From NCBI RefSeq assembly GCF_043196875.1, contig NZ_JBEBMX010000002.1, positions 124,001 to 188,000 of the forward strand: DNA of 64,000 nt. The letters run 5' to 3'. A program made the translations under genes and the position numbers. Positions 34,985 to 43,291 of this stretch are shown piece by piece. The stretch comes from Saccharospirillum sp043196875 (GTDB lineage: Bacteria; Pseudomonadota; Gammaproteobacteria; Pseudomonadales; Natronospirillaceae). Numbering within the stretch: position 1 is the first letter of the stretch; every line of letters starts with the position of its first letter. The notes beneath the pieces were generated by a model. The model was given only the letters and a program-made list of their open reading frames with translations, was not told the DNA's origin and did no database searches.

Positions 34985-35575
34985 TCAGAGCACACCCTTG
35001 GTCGAAGGTGTGACGCCCGCCATGCGTTCGTCGGCCGACAGCGCCATGCGCAGTGCCCGACCGAAGGCTTTAAAGACGGTCTCCACCTGGTGGTGGGAGT
35101 TGGCGCCTTTAAGGTTGTCGATGTGCAACGACACCTGAGCGTGGTTGACGAAACCCTGGAAGAATTCGCGGAACAGATCGACGTCGAAACCACCGACGCT
35201 GGCGCGGGTAAAAGGCACCTCGTAGAACAGACCCGGGCGACCGGAGAAGTCGATCACCACGCGTGACAGCGCTTCATCGAGCGGCACATAGGCGTGGCCG
35301 TAACGGGTGATGCCTTTCTTGTCGCCTACCGCCTTGGCCATGGCCTGGCCTAGGGTGATGCCGATGTCTTCGGCGCTGTGGTGGTCGTCGATGTGGTTGT
35401 CGCCCTGGCACAGAATGTCCAGATCGATTAGGCCGTGGCGGGCAATCTGATCCATCATATGTTCGAGGAAGGGCATGCCGGTATCGAATTTGGCCTGGCC
35501 TTCGCCATCCAGATTAAGGCTGACACGGATGCGCGTCTCGGTGGTGTTGCGTTCGATCGTCGCCTGGCGACTCAT
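34985..35575 (-). CDS. hisB: Imidazoleglycerol-phosphate dehydratase HisB
   Basis: The single-domain dehydratase (196 residues), not the bifunctional enterobacterial HisB. Metal-binding histidine motifs are visible in HNHIDDHHSAED-like order (DNHIDDHHSAEDIGITLG) and near the C-terminus (KGANSHHQVETVFKAFG). It opens the hisB-hisH-hisA-hisF run. Confidence 0.97.
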   Translation of the reverse strand: MSRQATIERNTTETRIRVSLNLDGEGQAKFDTGMPFLEHMMDQIARHGLIDLDILCQGDNHIDDHHSAEDIGITLGQAMAKAVGDKKGITRYGHAYVPLDEALSRVVIDFSGRPGLFYEVPFTRASVGGFDVDLFREFFQGFVNHAQVSLHIDNLKGANSHHQVETVFKAFGRALRMALSADERMAGVTPSTKGVL

Positions 35576-35687
35576 AGGACACTCTCGAAATTACATTTTG
35601 GGTCGACGGGAGCGGGCAAATCAGCGCCCGCTTGCGAGGCGCCAGTATATCGGTATGCTGCGCGCCAAACCACCCATGGAGGCCGTT

Positions 35688-36044
35688 ATGCCGGTCACTG
35701 CACAGTCATTGGCTCAACCCACCGAACGCGATCTGGCCGAACTTGAACGCCTGGCGTCTGAGCAGAGCGGTTGCGCCTCCTATAGCCGCGCCTGGCAAAG
35801 CTGGCTGGCCGATCCAGCCTCGGTGGAGCTCGTCGTTGCCCGCTTTAACGAGCGCATCGTTGCTGTGGCTTTGTTGCAGGCTGAGGTCATTGTTGGCTTT
35901 GCAGTACGGGCGGCGACTCGCGGTCGCGGTGTGGGCCAGCGCCTGCTGACGCTGTTGTTGGCCGACGCCGACTATGGCGTAGCCGCTGAGCTGAACGCTG
36001 AGGCGCGCGGTTTTATCGAACGCTATCGTCCAGCGCCGCGTTAA
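35688..36044 (+). CDS. PanZ/PanM-like GNAT-fold protein
   Basis: A 118-residue GNAT-type protein. RAATRGRGVGQRLLTLLL is the acetyl-CoA binding loop, and VARFNERIVAVALL resembles the E. coli PanZ (PanM) region ARFNERLLA. PanZ senses acetyl-CoA and triggers PanD maturation in pantothenate synthesis. panD is not in the window, so this role is inferred. ATG at 35688 has a GGAGG ribosome site. Its 3' end overlaps the convergent GGDEF gene by 32 bases. Confidence 0.72.
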   Translation: MPVTAQSLAQPTERDLAELERLASEQSGCASYSRAWQSWLADPASVELVVARFNERIVAVALLQAEVIVGFAVRAATRGRGVGQRLLTLLLADADYGVAAELNAEARGFIERYRPAPR

Positions 36045-39000
36045 AAGGCACCACCACGGCTTGGTTTTTGCCCTGGCTTTTGGCCGCATACATGGCCTGA
36101 TCGGCCTGGTTCAAAAGCGCATCGACAGAGCGCGGCACGGTGTCGCGATCCAGTTCAATAATGCCGACCGAACAGCCCAAACGGCGTTCGCTGGGTAACT
36201 TCAATGACTGGCCGGTAAAGCGCTTCAGCGTCTGTTGGACGGCCTTGGTGGTGCCGAATTGTTTCAGCAGCCGGCGACAGAATTGCGCCACCTGTTCGCC
36301 GGTCTGGCCGGGAAAGAGAATGACGAATTCATCGCCGCCCAGACGCGCCACCAGATCTTCGGCACGGCTGTGGTCATCGAGCGATTTGGCAAACCCCTGC
36401 AACACCTGATCGCCCAGGTTATGGCCGTAGTGGTCGTTCAGGTATTTGAAATTATCCAGATCGAGAAACGCCAGGCAGAAACGATAATTCGAGTGCCGTC
36501 GGGTGCGCGATAACTCTTCTTCCAAGCGCGGGTAAAGTGCCTGGCGGTTGATCAGTCCGGTCAGCATGTCGGTGGACGACAAATACTGCAGCTCGCGTTC
36601 GTGCATCAGTCGTTGAATGGCGGCGGCCAATTGCGCCGCCAGCATGGCGGTGGTGCGCAACACTGATTCTTCAAAACCCTGAGGGTCACGCGTCATCAAC
36701 ACCAGGTCGCCAAAGTCGTGCTTGGGCAGGCTGATCGAGTTGATGTAGAGCGCGCCGGTTTCAAAGCCTTCCATATCCAGATCGCGCAAATTCAGCAGCA
36801 CCCGTCCACGGGTCAGCTTGTGCATCGCCAGGACCTGATGCAGCCGCTCGGCGCTGATGTCATCCAGGCCGTGGCTGTGAAAAGTGGGCGACATATAAGC
36901 CTGAGGCCGCAGTTCGATGGCGACGTAATCGCAGTCGAGGTGAGCGCTGAGCTGGCGGACCAGGGTTTCGGTCAGCCGGCCGGCGTCGGTGGCGGCATTG
37001 GCCTGAGCACTCAGATGCGACAGCAAGCGCGTATCACGCACCCGCTGTTGCAGCTTTTCCACCTCGCCTTCCAGTTCTGCCGAGCGCAGCAGCGACACCA
37101 CATCAACCGGTCGGCTCGACAACGCATTGGCCGAGCTGATGTCATGATTCAGCCAGGTCAGCTGTTGGCTGGGTTCGCCACGCGCATGGCGCACGATATC
37201 GACCAGATAGGCCGGTATTTCCAGCTCGGTTTCGAGCTGGGCGTTCAGTCGTTCGGTCAACAGGGCTTGGGCGGCGCTGTCGTTCTCGGCGCGCGCGAAA
37301 TACAGCGACAGGCACGAATGCAGCAATTCACCCTTGGCGCTGAGGTTGTGATGGCGATGGTCAATCTCATGCAGGGTGCGTTGCGCCAGCACACTGTTGC
37401 CCTGATAAAAACGACACAGCGCCTGGTGCAACAATAAATCGTCGAGGGTGTGATAGGGCAGGCTGCGGAAGCCGCGGCTGCGACACAAGCGAATGGCGGT
37501 GCCGAGCAGGCGGTCGCACTCCGGCAGGTTTGCGCCGACAAAATACGCCCAGGCCAGGTTGTTCAGGGTGATCGCCACCTGATGATAGTTGGTGGTTTGT
37601 TGCAGTCGTTGCAGCGCCGCCTGAAAGGTATCGCGCGCGGCGGCCAGTTCGTTCTGGTTCAGCCGTAACCAGCCCAGGGCACTGAGCAATGGTACATCGT
37701 GGCTGGGTGAGTCGAGTGTTTCGGCCAGATGCAGCGCCAGATACAAACAACGCAGCGCCCGGTTGTGACGGCCGACGCGTGACGCCAGGGTCGCCATCGA
37801 ATGCAGTATCTTGATCGCCGCGACCTTGTTGTTCAGCCGGCGGGCCCATCCCAGGCTGCCGACCAGAGCTTTGCGCAAATAAGTCAGTTCACTCGGGCTC
37901 AGGCTCGATGCCCAACTGACCTGAGCAAAGCGAAAGGCGTACAGGAAATCGTCGTTGCGCTCCATCGGCAGCAAGGCTTCCAGCCGATGCTGGCTGGTCT
38001 CTGGCAAGCGCCGATGTTCCTGACCATAGAGCAGGGCTTGCAGCAGCAACCATTGGCGTTCGCGCAGCAGCCAATCGGCGTTTTGCCGCTCGACACTTTG
38101 CAGCGCCGATTGAGCGTGTTTGATCATCTGCCAGGCATCGCCCAGTCGATATTTGTGCAGACCGCACCAGGCCAGCCGCAGATAAGCATCGAACTGCCAC
38201 AGCGCATCACCTTCCTGACGCGCCAGTTCGAGCAACTCGTTGAGCGCCGTGATGGCACCGTTGTAACGGTCGCTGTAGAACAACGCCTCGGCTTCGAGCA
38301 GCAGTAAATCGTAGCGGTGATCGTTGACCAGAATGATCTGGCGTTCGTCCAGCATCTGGTTGATCTGGTCACACAGCGCCAGCGTTTCTTCGTGACACAG
38401 CAAGGCGTGGTTTTGCAGTGCCTGTTGAATCAGGGTGGGAATGCTCTCGCTCTTGATCGGGTCGAGCAGCGGCCAGTTGGGCAGGCTGCTGTTGCTCGGC
38501 GGCAGGTCGATCAACCAGCCCGCCTGGCTGACGGCATGGCCCGGCGGTGCTTCCAGGGCGATGCTGTCGACCAGCGGTAATTGGTCGGCATCGTTGGCGA
38601 CCAGGATCATCACCTTAGCGGCCAGCGTTGGTCGTTGTCGGCCAAGCCATTGTTGCAGCGATGTACTCGCCCAGTGACCACCGGTTAACGCAATCAACAC
38701 CGGGCGCTCGGTGGTGAGCGCCGCCAGCAGCCGCACCAGGTCGTCACCCATACTTAAGGATTGTTGAATAACGTGGTCTTTGAGCAACAAAGGTGGGCGC
38801 CGCAGGTAGTGATCGACCAGTAACTGGCGCCAAATGGTGCGATTGGGTGGGTAAATGTTGAGTTCGGCAAACCAACTGTCCAGATCGGACGGACCGCGTT
38901 CGCTGTACAGGCGCGACACCACATCCAGCAGCGGGTAATAGCCATAAAAAGCGGCATCCGGACCGAGTTGATAATGAAAGCGACGCGGCGTCGGGTTGGG

Positions 39001-39129
39001 ATGGAAACCATTCACCAGGCTGCCCAGGCTGGCACCGTTGGCATCAGCAAACAGCAAGATTTGTCCCTGCCCGCGGGCACTGAGTTGCCAGGCATTATCC
39101 AGCAGTCTGAGCGGGTACTTCTGATCCAT
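36013..39129 (-). CDS. Large TPR-GAF-GGDEF diguanylate cyclase
   Basis: About 1038 residues. The N-terminal part (about 1-240) resembles a STAND/AAA-type ATPase fold, but the place of the P-loop reads LLFADANGASLGSL without GKS/T. Helical TPR-like repeats follow to about 640, then a GAF-like domain, then GGDEF at residues 931-935 (LGGDEF). RAED, five residues before GGDEF, is an intact product-inhibition I-site. The protein should make c-di-GMP under control of its sensor parts. ATG at 39129 was chosen over a GTG at 39138. It is divergent from ntrB. Confidence 0.85.
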   Translation of the reverse strand: MDQKYPLRLLDNAWQLSARGQGQILLFADANGASLGSLVNGFHPNPTPRRFHYQLGPDAAFYGYYPLLDVVSRLYSERGPSDLDSWFAELNIYPPNRTIWRQLLVDHYLRRPPLLLKDHVIQQSLSMGDDLVRLLAALTTERPVLIALTGGHWASTSLQQWLGRQRPTLAAKVMILVANDADQLPLVDSIALEAPPGHAVSQAGWLIDLPPSNSSLPNWPLLDPIKSESIPTLIQQALQNHALLCHEETLALCDQINQMLDERQIILVNDHRYDLLLLEAEALFYSDRYNGAITALNELLELARQEGDALWQFDAYLRLAWCGLHKYRLGDAWQMIKHAQSALQSVERQNADWLLRERQWLLLQALLYGQEHRRLPETSQHRLEALLPMERNDDFLYAFRFAQVSWASSLSPSELTYLRKALVGSLGWARRLNNKVAAIKILHSMATLASRVGRHNRALRCLYLALHLAETLDSPSHDVPLLSALGWLRLNQNELAAARDTFQAALQRLQQTTNYHQVAITLNNLAWAYFVGANLPECDRLLGTAIRLCRSRGFRSLPYHTLDDLLLHQALCRFYQGNSVLAQRTLHEIDHRHHNLSAKGELLHSCLSLYFARAENDSAAQALLTERLNAQLETELEIPAYLVDIVRHARGEPSQQLTWLNHDISSANALSSRPVDVVSLLRSAELEGEVEKLQQRVRDTRLLSHLSAQANAATDAGRLTETLVRQLSAHLDCDYVAIELRPQAYMSPTFHSHGLDDISAERLHQVLAMHKLTRGRVLLNLRDLDMEGFETGALYINSISLPKHDFGDLVLMTRDPQGFEESVLRTTAMLAAQLAAAIQRLMHERELQYLSSTDMLTGLINRQALYPRLEEELSRTRRHSNYRFCLAFLDLDNFKYLNDHYGHNLGDQVLQGFAKSLDDHSRAEDLVARLGGDEFVILFPGQTGEQVAQFCRRLLKQFGTTKAVQQTLKRFTGQSLKLPSERRLGCSVGIIELDRDTVPRSVDALLNQADQAMYAAKSQGKNQAVVVPFNAALDDSVR

Positions 39130-39219
39130 CTGGCACACCGGTCGCGGATTGACGTTCGAGTATAAACGAAAGCCAGTAAGTTCGAACTTCGAGCAGTCCT
39201 CAGTTAATTCAAACCGAAT

Positions 39220-39236
39220 TGCACTATTTTGGTTCG
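39220..39236. promoter_or_regulatory. NtrC-like binding site 1 upstream of ntrB
   Basis: TGCACTATTTTGGTTCG resembles the NtrC site TGCACYA-N4-TGGTGCA, with the left half perfect and the right half degenerate. Its centre is about 115 bases before the transcription start predicted from the sigma-54 element. Confidence 0.6.
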
Positions 39237-39252
39237 CATATTTACCGATAAG

Positions 39253-39267
39253 AGCACTTTTGGTGCA
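39253..39267. promoter_or_regulatory. NtrC-like binding site 2 upstream of ntrB
   Basis: AGCACTTTTGGTGCA has strong left and right NtrC half-sites but a spacer two bases shorter than consensus. Its centre is 32 bases from site 1, the spacing of the two strong NtrC sites before E. coli glnA. Confidence 0.55.
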
Positions 39268-39268
39268 C

Positions 39269-39274
39269 TATAAT
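39269..39274 (+). promoter_or_regulatory. Possible sigma-70 -10 element of ntrB
   Basis: A perfect TATAAT directly abuts NtrC-like site 2. No good -35 box is visible at 17 bases. If used, binding of NtrC would be expected to block it, as described for the E. coli glnL promoter. Confidence 0.4.
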
Positions 39275-39316
39275 TTTGAGAAGCCCCGAAATCGTGCATT
39301 AAATCCCTGCGTTCAA

Positions 39317-39332
39317 TGGCCTGCTTCTTGCG
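39317..39332 (+). promoter_or_regulatory. Sigma-54 (-24/-12) promoter of ntrBC
   Basis: TGGCCTGCTTCTTGCG matches the TGGCAYR-N4-TTGCW consensus at 14 of 16 positions, including the invariant GG and GC with correct spacing. It predicts transcription from about 39343, 40 bases before the ntrB start. Confidence 0.65.
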
Positions 39333-39382
39333 TACAGCTGCCTGCGGCTCGCGAGCGCACTTGGATCCACAGGAATTTTTTT

Positions 39383-40462
39383 GTGCCAGACACCGATTTT
39401 TTTCGCCAGTTGGTGGATCACCAGTTCACCGCTGTCATCCAGCTGGACGACAAGCTGATTGTTGAACACGTCAACCCGTCGGCGGAGTTATTGCTTATCC
39501 GTTCGGGCAAGCAGGTGCTCGGCCAGCCCTTCTATGCACTCTTTGTGAACCCGACTGAGATTCGGGAAGTGCTGATGTCGGCGGTTGATGAAGGTACCAC
39601 CTTGTCGGTGCGCTCGGCGCAGTGGCAGTTGGTGCACCGCGAAGCCATGACGCTCGATTTCATGGTGACGCCCTATATGGAAGACGAGCAGTTACACCTG
39701 ATCGTCGAGATGTTGCCGGCCGATCGTGCCATGCGTATCAGCCGCGATGAGGGATTGATCGAACAGACCGAAACCACTCGCCATCTGGTGCGTGGTGTGG
39801 CGCATGAAATCAAAAATCCCTTGGGCGGTATTCGCGGCGCGGCGCAATTGCTGGCCAGTGAATTGCCCGATGCCTCCTTGCAGGAATACACCCAGGTGAT
39901 CATTGAGGAGGCCGACCGGCTGCGCAATTTGGTGGATCGGATGTTGGGCAGTCATCAGGTGCCGAACAAGATGCCGGTCAATATTCACCAGATTGCCGAG
40001 CGCGTCTATTCGCTGCTGAACGTGGAAAGTGGCGACCGGATTGAACTGGTGCGTGATTACGACCCCAGCATTCCGGATATGGAAGCCGACGAAGCGCAGC
40101 TGATACAGGCGGTGTTGAACATTGCCCGCAACGCCCTGCAGGCGCTGCTGGAAAACGACATCGTTAAGCCGACCATTACCTTGCGCACACGCACGGTGCG
40201 GCAATTCACCATCCGTCAGCATCGTTATCGACTGGTGGTGCGGCTGGATGTGCTGGACAACGGTCCGGGCATTCCGCCGGAAATGTTGGAGAAGATTTTT
40301 TACCCGATGATTTCGGGACGGCCATCGGGCACTGGGCTGGGACTGTCCATCGCCCAGCAGATTATCAATTATCACGCGGGCGTTATTGAGTGCGATTCAG
40401 TACCGGGTTCGACTCGTTTTAGCGTCTATTTACCTTTGGAGGGGCTCAATGAGCAGTCTTAA
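39383..40462 (+). CDS. ntrB: Nitrogen regulation sensor kinase NtrB (GlnL)
   Basis: A cytosolic two-component kinase/phosphatase of NtrC, controlled by PII. An N-terminal PAS domain (about residues 10-110) leads to the H-box VAHEIKNPLGGIRGAAQLL with His141. The N-box IARNALQALL and G-boxes DNGPGIPPE and GTGLGLSIAQQI follow. GTG at 39383 has AGGA eight bases upstream and gives the family length (359 residues); the open frame runs further upstream through the regulatory sites. It overlaps ntrC by 14 bases. glnA, often upstream, is absent here. Confidence 0.93.
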   Translation: MPDTDFFRQLVDHQFTAVIQLDDKLIVEHVNPSAELLLIRSGKQVLGQPFYALFVNPTEIREVLMSAVDEGTTLSVRSAQWQLVHREAMTLDFMVTPYMEDEQLHLIVEMLPADRAMRISRDEGLIEQTETTRHLVRGVAHEIKNPLGGIRGAAQLLASELPDASLQEYTQVIIEEADRLRNLVDRMLGSHQVPNKMPVNIHQIAERVYSLLNVESGDRIELVRDYDPSIPDMEADEAQLIQAVLNIARNALQALLENDIVKPTITLRTRTVRQFTIRQHRYRLVVRLDVLDNGPGIPPEMLEKIFYPMISGRPSGTGLGLSIAQQIINYHAGVIECDSVPGSTRFSVYLPLEGLNEQS

Positions 40463-41876
40463 TCGCGTCTGGATCGTCGACGATGATCGGTCGATTCGCT
40501 GGGTACTGGAGCGAGCCTTTGAAAAGCAGGGCATCGACAGCCGCAGCTTTGAAACCGGTGAAGCGCTGCTGCGCAAGATCGACCAGGATCCGCCCGATGC
40601 CATCATCAGCGACGTGCGCATGGAAGGCATCGACGGTCTGGAGCTGCTCAGCCGCATTCACGATCATCATCCTCAGGTGCCGGTCATCATCATGACCGCC
40701 CATTCCGACCTGGACAGCGCCGTGGCGTCTTTCCAGGGCGGCGCTTTCGAATATCTGCCCAAGCCGTTTGATGTCGAAGAAGCCGTTTCCCTGGTCGAGC
40801 GTGCCATCGAGCACACCCGCCAAAAGCAGGCGTCGGCCGAGCCAGCGCCGGCCTTAGGTAACACCGAAATCATCGGTGAAGCGCCGGCGATGCAGGAAGT
40901 GTTTCGCGCCATCGGCCGGCTGTCGCAATCGAATATTACGGTGTTGATCAACGGCGAATCGGGCACCGGTAAAGAACTGGTGGCGCACGCGCTGCATCGT
41001 CACAGCCCGCGTCGCGACAGCCCCTTTATCGCCTTGAACATGGCCGCCATCCCGCGCGATTTGATGGAATCGGAATTGTTCGGTCATGAAAAAGGCGCCT
41101 TTACCGGCGCGCAGGGCCAGCGTCGGGGTCGCTTCGAACAGGCCGACGGCGGCACGCTCTTCCTCGATGAAATCGGCGATATGCCGTCCGAAACCCAAAC
41201 TCGTTTGTTGCGTGTGCTGGCCGATGGCGAGTTCTACCGAGTCGGTGGTCACACCGCCGTGAAAGTCGATGTGCGCATCATCGCGGCGACGCACCAGAAT
41301 CTGGAAAACCTGGTTAAAGAAGGCCGTTTCCGAGAAGACTTATTCCACCGCCTGAATGTCATCCGTATCCATCTGCCGCGTCTGGCCGATCGTCGTGAAG
41401 ACATTCCGCGCCTGCTCGAATTCTTCCTGCATAAAGCCGCCGAAGAGCTGGATGTGGAGCCGAAATCCCTGCGTCCGGAAACCGAAACCTATTTGAGCCG
41501 CCTCGATTGGCCGGGCAACGTCCGCCAGTTGGAAAACACCTGCCGCTGGATCACCGTGATGGCCTCCGGTCGTGAAGTGCTGGTCTCAGACCTGCCGCCG
41601 GAACTGCTTGATGAAACCCAGGCGCCGGTGGCCAGCGAAAACTGGGAACAGGCGCTGCGCAACTGGGCCGATCGTGAACTGGCGCGCGGCGAACGCCGTT
41701 TGCTCGATAACGCCGTGCCCAGTTTCGAACGCATCATGATCGAAACTGCACTCAAGCATACCGCCGGCCGCCGTCGCGATGCCGCCGAACTGCTCGGCTG
41801 GGGCCGCAATACACTGACCCGCAAGATCAAAGAACTGGACATGGAGATGGAAGCGCCGGTCGAAGAAGACGACTGA
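40449..41876 (+). CDS. ntrC: Nitrogen regulation response regulator NtrC (GlnG)
   Basis: A sigma-54-dependent activator of 475 residues. The receiver domain has phosphoacceptor Asp55 (IISDVRM). The AAA+ domain has Walker A GESGTGKE, the sigma-54 contact loop GAFTGA and Walker B LFLDEIGD. The C-terminal Fis-type helix-turn-helix is RRDAAELLGWGRNTLTRKIK. ATG at 40449 has a GGAGGGG ribosome site inside the end of ntrB. Candidate binding sites for it lie upstream of ntrB, so the operon is probably autoregulated. Confidence 0.95.
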   Translation: MSSLNRVWIVDDDRSIRWVLERAFEKQGIDSRSFETGEALLRKIDQDPPDAIISDVRMEGIDGLELLSRIHDHHPQVPVIIMTAHSDLDSAVASFQGGAFEYLPKPFDVEEAVSLVERAIEHTRQKQASAEPAPALGNTEIIGEAPAMQEVFRAIGRLSQSNITVLINGESGTGKELVAHALHRHSPRRDSPFIALNMAAIPRDLMESELFGHEKGAFTGAQGQRRGRFEQADGGTLFLDEIGDMPSETQTRLLRVLADGEFYRVGGHTAVKVDVRIIAATHQNLENLVKEGRFREDLFHRLNVIRIHLPRLADRREDIPRLLEFFLHKAAEELDVEPKSLRPETETYLSRLDWPGNVRQLENTCRWITVMASGREVLVSDLPPELLDETQAPVASENWEQALRNWADRELARGERRLLDNAVPSFERIMIETALKHTAGRRRDAAELLGWGRNTLTRKIKELDMEMEAPVEEDD

Positions 41877-41897
41877 GCACTGGTTACATCTAGGAAC

Positions 41898-41939
41898 GCC
41901 TCCAGTGGCATGCACTCTTGCTGGGAATGCACTGGAGGC
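41898..41939. promoter_or_regulatory. Inverted repeat between ntrC and argG
   Basis: GCCTCCAGTG (41898-41907) and CACTGGAGGC (41930-41939) are perfect 10-base arms around 22 bases, and three further pairs can extend the stem past a bulge. It could be an ntrBC terminator (no U-run follows) or an argG leader structure. Its right arm ends 63 bases before the argG start. Confidence 0.5.
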
Positions 41940-42002
41940 CAGCCCGCCAAGGCCGTAGAATAGGGCGCCTTTCTTACCGCCTTTATAGCCCTGGGAGCAA
42001 TC

Positions 42003-43226
42003 ATGTCCGATATCAAGAAGGTCGTTCTGGCCTACTCCGGTGGCCTCGACACCTCCGTCATTGCCAAATGGATTCAGGAAACCTATCACTGCGAGGTCGT
42101 CACCTTTACGGCCGATATCGGCCAGGGTGAAGAAGTCGAACCGGCGCGCGCCAAAGCCAAAGCCTTGGGCATTAAAGAAATCTACATCGACGACCTGCGC
42201 GAAGAATTCGTGCGCGATTACGTCTATCCGATGTTCCGCGCCAACACCATTTACGAAGGCGAATATCTGCTGGGCACCTCCATCGCCCGTCCGCTGATCG
42301 CCAAACGCCTTATCGAAATCGCCAACGAAACCGGTGCCGATGCCATCGCGCACGGCGCTACCGGTAAAGGCAACGACCAGGTGCGTTTTGAACTCGGCGC
42401 CTACGCGCTGAAACCCGGCGTGAAAGTCATCGCTCCTTGGCGCGAATGGAACCTGAACTCGCGCGAAAAACTGATGGCCTATTGCGAAGAGCATTCCATC
42501 CCGGTCGACTTCAACAAGAAAGGCAAAAAATCGCCGTACTCCATGGACGCCAACCTGCTGCACATTTCCTACGAAGGCGGCATTTTGGAAGATCCCTGGG
42601 CCGAAGCCGAGGAAGATATGTGGCGCTGGTCGGTCAGCCCGGAAGCAGCACCGGATAGCCCGACTTACCTGGAACTGAGCTACGAGAAAGGCGACATCGT
42701 CGCCATCGATGGCAAAGCCATGAGCCCGGCCGAGGTACTGGCCTACCTGAACAAGGTTGGTGGTGATAATGGCGTTGGTCGTCTGGACATCGTCGAAAAC
42801 CGTTACGTCGGCATGAAGTCCCGTGGTTGTTACGAAACGCCCGGAGGCACCATCATGCTCAAGGCGCACCGGGCCATCGAATCGATCACCCTGGATCGCG
42901 AAGTCGCGCACCTCAAAGACGAACTGATGCCCAAGTACGCCGAAGTGATTTACAACGGCTACTGGTGGAGCCCGGAACGGCGCATGTTGCAGGAAATGAT
43001 CGACGCCTCTCAGGAGCGCGTGAACGGCAAGGTTCGCGTCAAACTCTACAAAGGCAACGTCATCATCGCCGGTCGCCAGTCCGACGACAGCCTGTTCGAT
43101 GAAAGCATCGCCACCTTCGAAGACGACGCTGGCGCCTATAACCAGAAAGACGCCGAAGGCTTTATCAAACTGAACGCCCTGCGCATGCGCATTGCCGCCA
43201 GCAAAGGTCGCAGCCCGCTGAAATAA
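42003..43226 (+). CDS. argG: Argininosuccinate synthase ArgG
   Basis: Joins citrulline and aspartate using ATP in the penultimate step of arginine synthesis. The ATP-pyrophosphatase loop AYSGGLDTS lies at residues 9-17. HGATGKGNDQVRFE and SPYSMDANLLHISYEGG are type signatures. The 407-residue length is right for the short (non-E. coli) type. It ends in a strong terminator. No argH follows. Confidence 0.97.
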   Translation: MSDIKKVVLAYSGGLDTSVIAKWIQETYHCEVVTFTADIGQGEEVEPARAKAKALGIKEIYIDDLREEFVRDYVYPMFRANTIYEGEYLLGTSIARPLIAKRLIEIANETGADAIAHGATGKGNDQVRFELGAYALKPGVKVIAPWREWNLNSREKLMAYCEEHSIPVDFNKKGKKSPYSMDANLLHISYEGGILEDPWAEAEEDMWRWSVSPEAAPDSPTYLELSYEKGDIVAIDGKAMSPAEVLAYLNKVGGDNGVGRLDIVENRYVGMKSRGCYETPGGTIMLKAHRAIESITLDREVAHLKDELMPKYAEVIYNGYWWSPERRMLQEMIDASQERVNGKVRVKLYKGNVIIAGRQSDDSLFDESIATFEDDAGAYNQKDAEGFIKLNALRMRIAASKGRSPLK

Positions 43227-43244
43227 ACAGCGGGATCAAACCGT

Positions 43245-43273
43245 AAAAAGGGCCGCTATTGCGGCCCTTTTTT
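43245..43273 (+). terminator. Rho-independent terminator of argG
   Basis: AAAAAGGGCCGC-TATT-GCGGCCCTTTTTT starts 19 bases after the argG stop. A GC-rich stem and a run of six T make it a textbook terminator, with A-runs suggesting it may also work for the leftward gene. Confidence 0.94.
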
Positions 43274-43291
43274 ATGCACACTAGGTTGGCA

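Noticed and set aside
41586..42911. Long open frame on the - strand across ntrC end and argG
   Set aside because: It lies antisense to two well-recognised genes, has no family resemblance and no ribosome site; it reflects codon bias of argG.
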